In this document: positions 1 to 6,732 of the stretch, piece by piece | Numbering within the stretch: the first letter of the stretch is position 1 | Layout of the letters: the number at the start of each line of letters is the position of its first letter | Assembly: GCA_964436315.1 (NCBI GenBank) | Contig: CAYTCZ010000091.1 | Location: forward strand, 1-15,621 | Length of the DNA: 15,621 nucleotides | Direction of reading: 5' to 3' | DNA from: CAYTCZ01 sp964436315 | Lineage (GTDB): Bacteria; Actinomycetota; Thermoleophilia; Gaiellales; Gaiellaceae | Notes under the pieces: generated by a model | What the model was told of the DNA's origin: nothing | Seen by the model: only the letters and a program-made list of their open reading frames with translations | Databases searched by the model: none | Made by a program: the position numbers and the translations under genes

Positions 1-371
1 CTGCTCTCTGGCCCGGCGAGTGCACCTGGCCCGCGACTGACGCGTGCTGCGGAGGAGCGAACGAGCAGTCCCATGGTCGCTCCAAGCGGTCGATTTCGAC
101 CACGCCTCGATCTTCAACTCCTCGTCGCCTCATCGAGCGCGTCCTGGACCGTGCTAGCCGCGATGGAGTCGCTCTCTTCGGACAACCCATGCTGCTCCTC
201 CTTCTCACGGGGTGCGAGTAGGGGTCCGACCTCACGTGCGAGCTCCCGAAGCTGACCTCGCACGTTGGGTCTCGCTCCACAATGCAGGGGTGAGAACGCT
301 GGCTCGTCGACCTTCGTCACTACCTGAAACGGGGTATTCGGTCAGCCCTACCTCCGTGGTTAGGTGGACGC
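1..371. other. Left-edge region without a convincing gene
   Basis: All six frames were read and no confident gene was found. The best candidate is a GTG-started minus-strand frame at 320-114 (68 residues). It has a plausible helical, Glu/Arg-rich C-terminal half (LRELAREVGPLLAPREKEE), but no good ribosome binding site and no recognisable family, so it may be a gene remnant. A plus-strand frame contains a tiny lipobox-like stretch (MLLLLLTGCE, about 190-222) followed at once by a stop. The region must hold the promoter of the secreted-protein gene starting at 372, but I see no clear -35/-10 pair. Confidence 0.4.
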
Positions 372-2570
372 ATGATGAGAAGCCTACTCTGCTCCTTCCT
401 CGTAGTGGCGGCCCTCGCCGCCCATCCATCGATCGCGGCGGCGAGGGACTGCTCCGACATCGCCGCGGAGCGAGCAAGGTGCAACGGACGATGCGAGACG
501 GAGCGACGATTGCTCGAGTCCTGCAACGAACTGAAGAGCCTCCACCAGGAGCTGTGCTCCCAGGCTTGGGACTTCACGACGACCAATGTTCCCTCTGACG
601 ACGCTCGGTTCGAGCTACATCCGACCCGCGGACTGACCGTCTCGAGCGACCCCGGTCGCTGGAGTCTGGGGCTCGTCGCCGACGGCTCGGACCGCGATTT
701 CGCGCTGGTCGTTGCGCGCCAGCAGACCGTCACGTGGTGCGGTGTGGTGCGCGAGGGCGAAGCCATCGCGCTCGGGGGAGGGAGCAACCCCGTGGATCCC
801 GTCGACGTCACTGTGATTCGGCCGACCGCGTCGGATGGCGCCGAGGTGGTCCGTGTCCGCGCGCGTGTCGCTCGGCTGGCGCGGGCCGCGGTCCTGGGAG
901 GTGGTGGCGAGGCCTTCGCCAAGAAGTATCGCGAGGCCCCCTCCGATGCCGCGGCTCGGCAGCTGGCCACCGATGCGAAGACGGCCAAGGACGCACTCCT
1001 CGAGCAGATTCGCGAGGCGACGCGGATCGTCGCTCGGATCGAGCCGGCCGCCAGAGGTGTGGCCGCATCGCTCCGAGCCCTCGACCGACACCTGGACGCG
1101 TTGGCCGACCCAAACTCGACGCGAGGCCAGCTCGAGGGCGCTCTCGAGGCACTGGTTCCACTCGCCCCGAAAATCGCGAAGGCGCGAGAACGCCTCTGGA
1201 CACATCTGGTCATGGCGGCGAGTGACGCCAGGCTGGGACACGCGACAGCTCTCCACCTTCCGTCTCCGGCCGCAGCGCTCGGAAGCGAGGTCGACGGTGG
1301 CCCGGTCGTCATCACCCAGGCGACCTACGGACCAGGCACAGCGACTCTCCGCCATCGCCCCGGCTCTCGGGAGATCGTCGTGCTCTCCGGGGTGCCCGAG
1401 GGCACGTCACTCGGGACCAGCACGCGAGAGGGGGAGCCGAGGCAGTCCGCTCTCGACCAGGCGCTGATGGCCTTCATGCGCTCGGTGATTGGCGGCGTCG
1501 CTCCACTCGCGCCGCCAGCGGCTCCGACCCTGAAGGACGAGCTCGAAGCACTCGTACGCAAGCTGTCCAACACCAGCACGGTGAACCCGTCGGACATCAC
1601 CCTCATGGGACGGATTCCCACTGACGTTCCGCACGGACCACGGATGAGCGCCCTGACACCAGGGAACCTGTCGCCAGCCGACCGCATGGCGGCGCTCCGC
1701 AATCTCCTCACGGCGCTCCATCTGATTCGCCTCCAAGAGGCGCATCCGACCGGCTACGTCAGCCCGGTCGCTGCAGCCACTGCGGCTGCCGTACTCGCGC
1801 CGATGAATCTCACGGAGCTGAAGGCGGCCGGCAGCATCCTCACGAGCTCACTAGCGCTCGATCCGCAGGGGCCGCTCCTCTCCCGCCGACGAGTCACCTT
1901 CGTCGACGCCGGACTGCTGTCGCGGAACCGCGCGCGAATCGTCGACTTCTGCTCCGCGTCCCCATGCAAGACGGGCGACGGTGGGAACGTGGTGGGGACG
2001 GTGTCGATCGAGCCGGAGCCGAGAGTCGCACCGATCCTCCTGGTCACCCTGGGAGCAGGGGGCATCTACTGGCCTCGAGCCCGAGAGTGGAGCGAGGTCG
2101 CCGCCGATGCCGACGCCTCGATCGGGTTCGATCCCCTTGCGAGCGAAGTGTTCCGACTGGTCGACCGAGGCCTGGAGCCCGGTGCGGCTGCGAGTCTTCT
2201 GTTCGGCTTCCGATGCGGTGACATCGCCCTCGGCCTCGGGCCCAGCTTCTGGGACACGCGCGTACCGACGTTTCGTCGCTGGAATCTCGGCATGGGGTTC
2301 CGAATTCCAAGCCTCTCTCGAAACGCCTACGTGCTGGGCCTGCTCGGCTTGGCGTTCGATGACTCACCCACCGCGGTCGAGGCGTCCAACTTCTCTCAGG
2401 CCTTCGATGGCTACATCGTCGCCCGCGGAGACGACGGCAATGCCGAGCCCCCGGCGTTCGCCGACGACCGCTCTTTCGGATTCTCGTTCGGCATCGCGCT
2501 CGCCATCGACGTCGTCGGGGTTGGCGAGAGCGGGATGAAGTTCCTCGATGCCGTGACGGACGGGGACTGA
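372..2570 (+). CDS. Large secreted protein of unknown function, possible C-terminal beta-barrel-like region
   Basis: A 732-residue protein of no family I recognise. It starts with a typical Sec signal peptide (MMRSLLCSFLVVAALAA, cleavage probably near residues 24-25, after AAA). The mature N-terminus is Cys-rich (C27, C37, C41, C51, C62 and later C123), which suggests disulfides in the envelope. Residues about 160-285 are Ala/Arg/Glu-rich and helical, possibly coiled coil. Residues about 385-500 are another helical part. Residues about 550-715 have alternating hydrophobic, Gly- and aromatic-rich strands (LLFGFRCGDIALGLGPSFW at 609-627), as seen in outer-membrane or surface beta structures. 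The start is either of two adjacent ATGs (372 or 375), preceded by AGGTGG. Codon use is strongly G/C-ending, like the rest of the host. It is convergent with the minus-strand cluster and is probably a host flank gene rather than part of the cluster. Periplasmic or outer-membrane location is inferred. Confidence 0.85.
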   Translation: MMRSLLCSFLVVAALAAHPSIAAARDCSDIAAERARCNGRCETERRLLESCNELKSLHQELCSQAWDFTTTNVPSDDARFELHPTRGLTVSSDPGRWSLGLVADGSDRDFALVVARQQTVTWCGVVREGEAIALGGGSNPVDPVDVTVIRPTASDGAEVVRVRARVARLARAAVLGGGGEAFAKKYREAPSDAAARQLATDAKTAKDALLEQIREATRIVARIEPAARGVAASLRALDRHLDALADPNSTRGQLEGALEALVPLAPKIAKARERLWTHLVMAASDARLGHATALHLPSPAAALGSEVDGGPVVITQATYGPGTATLRHRPGSREIVVLSGVPEGTSLGTSTREGEPRQSALDQALMAFMRSVIGGVAPLAPPAAPTLKDELEALVRKLSNTSTVNPSDITLMGRIPTDVPHGPRMSALTPGNLSPADRMAALRNLLTALHLIRLQEAHPTGYVSPVAAATAAAVLAPMNLTELKAAGSILTSSLALDPQGPLLSRRRVTFVDAGLLSRNRARIVDFCSASPCKTGDGGNVVGTVSIEPEPRVAPILLVTLGAGGIYWPRAREWSEVAADADASIGFDPLASEVFRLVDRGLEPGAAASLLFGFRCGDIALGLGPSFWDTRVPTFRRWNLGMGFRIPSLSRNAYVLGLLGLAFDDSPTAVEASNFSQAFDGYIVARGDDGNAEPPAFADDRSFGFSFGIALAIDVVGVGESGMKFLDAVTDGD

Positions 2571-2767
2571 GCTGGGCAGCCGCGTAGGGGGACCTCGACT
2601 GGCTCCTCGCTGAGCAGACTCTCGACGGCCTAGTGGGAGGGCCTCCTCGGCGGTGGGAACGTTGACCGTTCGAGTTCGCCCGGTCGCCAGCGACGCCGCG
2701 TGCGGGGACGGCAGCGCATCGCCAGTCGCTCGCGACGCGCTGACGTCCCAGACACAGCCAGGCTCAC

Positions 2768-3064
2768 TCAGATGCAGGTGAACCCGACGCTCGCGTTCCT
2801 TGCGTCGTATCGATAGATCTGGTCAACCGATATGGACTGACGCAAGCGCGATGTGATCCGACCATTCTTCGAGAAGTTGACCCACAACGTGCCGTGGTTG
2901 ATTCCAATGAACACTTGGTATCCGCCGTCAGTGCGAAGGTATCGGAGCAGACCGCATATGGTGGCTGACATCGCCGCGCCATCAGTGATGTTCGCTTCAG
3001 TCTCCTCCAGGTCGACCTGTTCGCAGTCCTCGTGGTCTGGGCCAATCGTCAGCTCTTCACTCAT
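2768..3064 (-). CDS. Small protein of unknown function (98 residues)
   Basis: A 98-residue protein with no family I recognise. I chose ATG 3064 and not the longer upstream start at 3130, because AGAAGAGG lies 4 bp before it (3069-3076) and the extra N-terminal residues are low-complexity. The N-terminus (residues 1-30) is very acidic (LTIGPDHEDCEQVDLEETEA). Residues 32-98 look like a small folded domain with one helix (MSATICGLLRYL) and several strands (YQVFIGINHGTLWVNF, near 49-64). It has no signal peptide and no membrane segment. Cysteines are at 14, 37 and 97. It is divergent from the 86-residue gene at 3142, with only 77 bp between starts. It lies about 315 bp downstream of the 425-residue subtilase on the same strand, so it may be the last gene of that unit or have its own promoter. 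It could be a protease substrate, regulator or immunity protein; none of these is shown. Confidence 0.75.
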   Translation of the reverse strand: MSEELTIGPDHEDCEQVDLEETEANITDGAAMSATICGLLRYLRTDGGYQVFIGINHGTLWVNFSKNGRITSRLRQSISVDQIYRYDARNASVGFTCI

Positions 3065-3097
3065 GGTACCTCTTCTCGCTTGGGGTTGGGTGCTGCT

Positions 3098-3114
3098 TGG
3101 CGTCGACGACGCCA
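3098..3114. promoter_or_regulatory. Inverted repeat between divergent small genes (candidate operator)
   Basis: TGGCGTC-GAC-GACGCCA is a perfect inverted repeat with 7-bp arms and a 3-bp spacer. It sits in the middle of the 77-bp gap between the start codons of the 98-residue gene (-) and the 86-residue gene (+). A dyad at this place is what one expects for an operator controlling a divergent pair. No clear -35/-10 elements can be read, and no regulator gene is in the window. High local GC makes a chance dyad possible. Confidence 0.35.
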
Positions 3115-3141
3115 GCGCAAACGGACACAATGTGGAGGCCC

Positions 3142-3402
3142 ATGCAGGTGATGCTCGAGTTCAGCGGCTCGGAGGAGTCCGCCCAGGAGCTGCTCGCTCG
3201 ACTCGAGCGCTTCGGCATCGCGCCCGTGCCAGCGATGCTCCCAGTCCCAATGGGAGGCGGTACGTTCATATTGACCGTCGAGGTTCCAGATGGATTGCGC
3301 CTGGACTCCCTCGAAGGGTTCCCGGAGCTCATCGGCGTCTTCGGTGCACCTGCCATCGGTCCGATGGATGGTGGCCATTCTACGGGCGAGGGGGACTCAT
3401 GA
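3142..3402 (+). CDS. Stand-alone subtilisin propeptide (I9)-like small protein
   Basis: An 86-residue protein with the strand-helix-strand-helix-strand order of subtilisin propeptides: strand VMLEF (3-7), helix SEESAQELLARLERFG (10-25), strand TFILTVEVP (41-49), helix region 50-63, final strand IGVFGAPAIGPM (64-75). It resembles the 70-residue protein at 12925: GSEESAQELLARLERFGIA against ESEADQAAFARVLSKRGIA. Start ATG 3142 was chosen because GGAGG is just upstream and the start then matches the MKV/MRK starts of related N-termini; longer TTG or ATG starts add unconserved residues. It runs tail-to-tail with the 425-residue subtilase and overlaps its end by 23 bp. Known I9-type propeptides fold and inhibit their protease, so a trans-acting inhibitor or chaperone of that subtilase is inferred. 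The divergent neighbour is the 98-residue gene. Confidence 0.65.
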   Translation: MQVMLEFSGSEESAQELLARLERFGIAPVPAMLPVPMGGGTFILTVEVPDGLRLDSLEGFPELIGVFGAPAIGPMDGGHSTGEGDS

Positions 3403-4657
3403 AGCGATGCAGGCTCTCGTAGGCCGCGGATGCGACGACCACTCCGTGGCCGGAGTCACGGTCCCATCCCACCGGACCGATATTCACCGCGCTATCGCAT
3501 AATGTCTCACGCGCGCGCTCTTGACGGAGCTCCGGGAACGCACTGCGCAGTAGGGCCAGGACGCCGGCCACCACGGGACATGCCGCAGACGTCCCGTTGT
3601 CACACTGCGTATGGCCCTCGAAGTGCGTGTAGCCACAGAGGTCGGGCTTGTGGGGGTCGAGCGTCGAGGGGCCCTGCGAGCTGTACCCAACCCAGTTGCG
3701 TTGCACGTCGACGGCACCCACACAGATCACACGAGGATGCCCGTTGGCCCCCCGGATGCTCTTTCCCGGTCCGACGTCTGGACCGCAGCGACCGCCGGCG
3801 GGACTGCACCCGTCGCCACAGTTTCCCGCGGCGAAGGTGACGAGCATTCCGAGATCCATGGCCTCGACGACCTTGCGGGTGAAGGGGTGGTTTGGGTTGT
3901 GGGTGTAGTTCGATGGATGGCCCGGCGGGAACTGGTCCCAGCTGTCTCGATAGAGGCCCCAACTGTTGCTCAGCACCTGAGGGGTGCCGTTCAGTCGGTA
4001 GCTCGTGATGGCGTGCTGAAAGGCCTGCAGCGCAGCGCCGAGTGTTGCTGAGACCCCCCCCATCGCCCGACCGATGCTGTAGTCCAGCAGCCGCGCGTCC
4101 GGAGCCGCGACGAGTGCATCGAACGCACACATATTTCCGTGTCCGCCCCACACGACCTGCGAGTCGCCCGGAGGGTGGTTGGGGTCAGGCGACCATCCTC
4201 CGTCGACAGGGTAGATGGAACCGTCGATACCTCCATCCAACACACCAACCACGACGTTCTGGCCGCTGAACCCTCTCTCCCACACGTACGGAGCACCGAG
4301 CGCGTGGGCCACGTCCTCGCCGTTGCCCGTAGCGACCGTCGAATTGCAGGCCACGGTGTGCGGATGAAGGGGGCTCGTCACGACCGGTGGGTTGAGCGTT
4401 ATGGGGAAGGCCTCGATCTTCGGGTCGCTCCAGACGCCATGCACGTGAGGTAGCTGCGTGAGATCGTCGACGTCTTCGATCGAAGGGATGTCGGCGCGAA
4501 CCACCACCGTCGGAGCGGCCGGACCACCCATCGCCACGCCGCGCGGGGAGTGGAACGGGACCGGGCTGAACGAGGTGTCGAGCCCCGGAATCTGCGGGAG
4601 AACCGCCGGTCCGAATGAAGGAGACGGCGTCACTTCCAACTCGACCAAGACTTTCAT
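3380..4657 (-). CDS. Subtilisin-like serine protease (S8), GHGxMCA subgroup, with N-terminal propeptide-like domain
   Basis: A 425-residue S8 peptidase. Active-site motifs are intact: Asp141 (VVVGVLDGG), His173 (GGHGNMCA), oxyanion Asn279 (FAAGN) and Ser357 (GTSAACP). The first 85 residues look like a propeptide-type domain: strand KVLVELEV (2-9), strand TVVVRADIP (50-58), then a helix and VHGVWSDPKIEAF (72-84). There is no signal peptide or sorting signal, so a cytoplasmic enzyme is likely. After Asn279 there is a Cys/Gly-rich loop (C280, C284, C291). The His motif has Met-Cys where most subtilases have Thr-His. The same feature and an SNSxGLY motif are shared with the 395-residue subtilase at 11734, so the two are paralogues of one subgroup. 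Start ATG 4657 follows AAGGGA. The gap from the 189-residue gene is only 35 bp, so the two are probably one operon. The 86-residue I9-like gene on the opposite strand may encode its partner. Confidence 0.93.
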   Translation of the reverse strand: MKVLVELEVTPSPSFGPAVLPQIPGLDTSFSPVPFHSPRGVAMGGPAAPTVVVRADIPSIEDVDDLTQLPHVHGVWSDPKIEAFPITLNPPVVTSPLHPHTVACNSTVATGNGEDVAHALGAPYVWERGFSGQNVVVGVLDGGIDGSIYPVDGGWSPDPNHPPGDSQVVWGGHGNMCAFDALVAAPDARLLDYSIGRAMGGVSATLGAALQAFQHAITSYRLNGTPQVLSNSWGLYRDSWDQFPPGHPSNYTHNPNHPFTRKVVEAMDLGMLVTFAAGNCGDGCSPAGGRCGPDVGPGKSIRGANGHPRVICVGAVDVQRNWVGYSSQGPSTLDPHKPDLCGYTHFEGHTQCDNGTSAACPVVAGVLALLRSAFPELRQERARETLCDSAVNIGPVGWDRDSGHGVVVASAAYESLHRFMSPPRP

Positions 4658-4692
4658 TCTTCATTCCCTTCCATGGTGTTCCGCGTACCCGG

Positions 4693-5262
4693 TCACTGCG
4701 CTCGAGGACTCTCGCTCCTGACCGCCAGCAGGGTGGGAGCCGCGTACTCGAGACCTGCGTCGCCAAAGACGAGACTCTGGATACGCTCGAAGGCCTGGAG
4801 GTAGGTGGCGTATGCCTCGACGTCGAAGCTCGACGGGGCCGGGAGGTTGCTTCCGAGCGGTCCCGTGTACCCGAGCACGCAGATCTCCACTCGTGCCTCG
4901 GCCGCCGATAGTTGGGCGGTGGCAGCGAGATTCGGCAGGGTGACCTGCAGCTCTGCATCGAACTGGTTGATCGCCACATTGAGACGGACCGCCACACCAA
5001 CGCTTCGCTCCGTGGCCTCGCCCTCGTCGAGCATCACGTATCTCGCTGCCTGATGAACGACACCCGCCTGAACGGCGTTGCTCTTCACACCGAAGAGTCG
5101 ACCAAACAGCCCCGCCTCGACGGCAGCTTCTCCACGATAGAGGTGAGCGTCGACCGACCACCGGTTGAGTCGCTCCGCCTCGATTGCCGAACCCCCGGGA
5201 CCAAGGGTCGCAACCCTAGCTCCCGACTCGTTTCCGCCCTGTATGTCGACCAGACGCAGCAT
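4693..5262 (-). CDS. Protein of unknown family in the protease operon (189 residues)
   Basis: I do not recognise the family. The start is clear: ATG 5262 is preceded by AGGAGG (5267-5272). The middle of the protein, residues about 65-135, is strand-rich with alternating hydrophobic residues (SVGVAVRLNVAINQFDAEL near 87-105). It is followed by an ICVLGYTGPLG segment and a helical C-terminus (VEAYATYLQAFERIQSLVFG, near 147-166). There is no signal peptide, no clear membrane helix and no catalytic motif. It lies 153 bp after the metallo-beta-lactamase gene and 35 bp before the 425-residue subtilase gene, all on one strand. The close link to the subtilase suggests that it is a substrate, a regulator or an effector held in check until cleaved. 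That is inference only. Confidence 0.85.
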   Translation of the reverse strand: MLRLVDIQGGNESGARVATLGPGGSAIEAERLNRWSVDAHLYRGEAAVEAGLFGRLFGVKSNAVQAGVVHQAARYVMLDEGEATERSVGVAVRLNVAINQFDAELQVTLPNLAATAQLSAAEARVEICVLGYTGPLGSNLPAPSSFDVEAYATYLQAFERIQSLVFGDAGLEYAAPTLLAVRSESPRAQ

Positions 5263-5415
5263 ATCCCCTCCTGCTTCGTTGGCGATGGAGGTGAAATGCT
5301 GCCCTGGCCCCCATGTGGCGGGCCATACCTCGTTCGAGCGATTCGGAGCATTCGACGAACAATCAGCCGTGCTGGGTGCTTCGTGTGCCCGCGCGAAAGC
5401 CCGTGAGGTCGAGTG

Positions 5416-6732
5416 TCAGACCTCGACCAGGAAGCTCTTGCCACGATGAAACTTGAACTTCAGGCGGCCTCCAGACGCAGCAGCCAAGTCACGAACGCGG
5501 TTCCTCAGATCTCGCATGTGCTCGCGGTAGACCGGATTGTCGACGGATTGTGCATGTGGAGCCGCGTTGAAGAGCAGCTGGTACGGCTTCTCATCGCCCT
5601 CGCGTGCCTCGACGATGGTCTCGACCACCGCGATCTCTGGATTGTGGTGGGCGCCATTGCCACAGAACACGTAGGTGTCTGCCGTCAGGGTCTCGCAGAA
5701 CTCGGCATCGATGTTGTGCTCACTCCCGTGGTGCTGAACCTTCAAGACCTCGACATGTTGGGGGCCTCCCTCGCCGATCGCGGCCAGGCCCTCGAGGATG
5801 TCGTCTCCATGGCCGTCACCGGTGAGCACTACTCGGGCCCCATCTTCTTCGACCAAGAGCATGATCGAAGCCAGGTTCTGAACGGTGACCCGTTCGCGGT
5901 TGCCCAACTCGTCAGAGAGACCTCGCAGGGGAGCGATCACGCTCTCGACCCCATCGCTGTCGAGGCGCCCGGCATCTCGCTCGGCGGCACGGCGGATCCT
6001 GGCAACCGCACTCTCGTTCGATCGCAGCCATCGGTTCCACTTCTTGCGTAGCTCGGCGATGTCCTCGAGAAAGGGACCGATGACCCGGATCGAAGCACTG
6101 CCCAGCGTGTACGGGTCGTCGTCCTCGTAGACCAGAATGAAGCCACCGTCGGCGATGTCATTCCGCGGCACCCCCAGTTGCTCGGCACCCAGTCGATTGG
6201 AGAGCATCAGGCCCTGCCGAATGCTGCTGGTCAGGTTCTGGAGAGCCAGCGCCTCCCGCAGCAGAGCAGCATCACCCGTCGCACCGAGCGTTTCGGCCGC
6301 GGTGCTCAGGCCGAGCTCCAGCGCCTGCGCGTCGTTGACCAAGAGGTCCTCGAGCGCGCCCTGGTTCGACGAAACCTGATCGTAGAAACTGTTGTGCCAG
6401 ACGTTCTTGACCTCGGGCGGCCGAGGGCGACGAGGCTTCGGGCGGTCGACAGCCCCCCGGGTGCCGACCTGATAGTCGTGAACCCTCCAAGCGACCTCGT
6501 CATCGAAGAGTCGCAGGATGCCGGCGATGTGATCCTGGTCTACATGTGAAACGCAGACGACATCCAGGACTTCGCCCCTCGTTCGCAGCTCGTGAAGAGC
6601 GTGCGCGACGGCTCGGTCGTAGGAGTCGAACATCCCGCCATCCACGAGCATGTGGTGAGGGTCGCCGTTCGCGTCGTCACTGGTGAGCAGCAGGCAGTCG
6701 CCCATGTCGGATGCGAAGACTCGAAGCCTCAT
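5416..6732 (-). CDS. Metallo-beta-lactamase-fold hydrolase, ComEC/Rec2 C-terminal-like
   Basis: A 438-residue MBL-fold protein. Metal-binding motifs are visible: SHVDQDH at 62-68 (HxDxDH), TGD at 304-306, and KVQHHGSEHN at 331-340, the HHGS signature of ComEC-type MBL domains. GNGAHHNP follows at 358-365. The N-terminus (MRLRVFASDMGDCLLL) is the usual first strand of the fold. There is no membrane segment or signal peptide, so it is a soluble cytoplasmic MBL and not a DNA-uptake channel. About 200 residues (roughly 80-285) are inserted between the first and later metal motifs. The start is ATG 6732, not an upstream start within the subtilase gene: it overlaps the subtilase stop by one base (TGATG) and has GGGAG upstream, so translation is probably coupled. 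Substrate unknown; family members include nucleases and phosphodiesterases. Confidence 0.92.
   Translation of the reverse strand: MRLRVFASDMGDCLLLTSDDANGDPHHMLVDGGMFDSYDRAVAHALHELRTRGEVLDVVCVSHVDQDHIAGILRLFDDEVAWRVHDYQVGTRGAVDRPKPRRPRPPEVKNVWHNSFYDQVSSNQGALEDLLVNDAQALELGLSTAAETLGATGDAALLREALALQNLTSSIRQGLMLSNRLGAEQLGVPRNDIADGGFILVYEDDDPYTLGSASIRVIGPFLEDIAELRKKWNRWLRSNESAVARIRRAAERDAGRLDSDGVESVIAPLRGLSDELGNRERVTVQNLASIMLLVEEDGARVVLTGDGHGDDILEGLAAIGEGGPQHVEVLKVQHHGSEHNIDAEFCETLTADTYVFCGNGAHHNPEIAVVETIVEAREGDEKPYQLLFNAAPHAQSVDNPVYREHMRDLRNRVRDLAAASGGRLKFKFHRGKSFLVEV

Noticed and set aside
2571..2767. Intrinsic terminator between the convergent genes
   Set aside because: Only a short GC palindrome (GGAGG-G-CCTCC) and no T-tract is present.
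3057..3356. Minus-strand 99-residue frame opposite the I9-like gene
   Set aside because: Ser/Pro/Arg-rich low-complexity product; the plus-strand frame gives a folded-looking protein similar to another gene in the window.
5416..6732. Competence protein ComEC
   Set aside because: Only the MBL-like part is present; there are no membrane segments, so DNA uptake is not supported.
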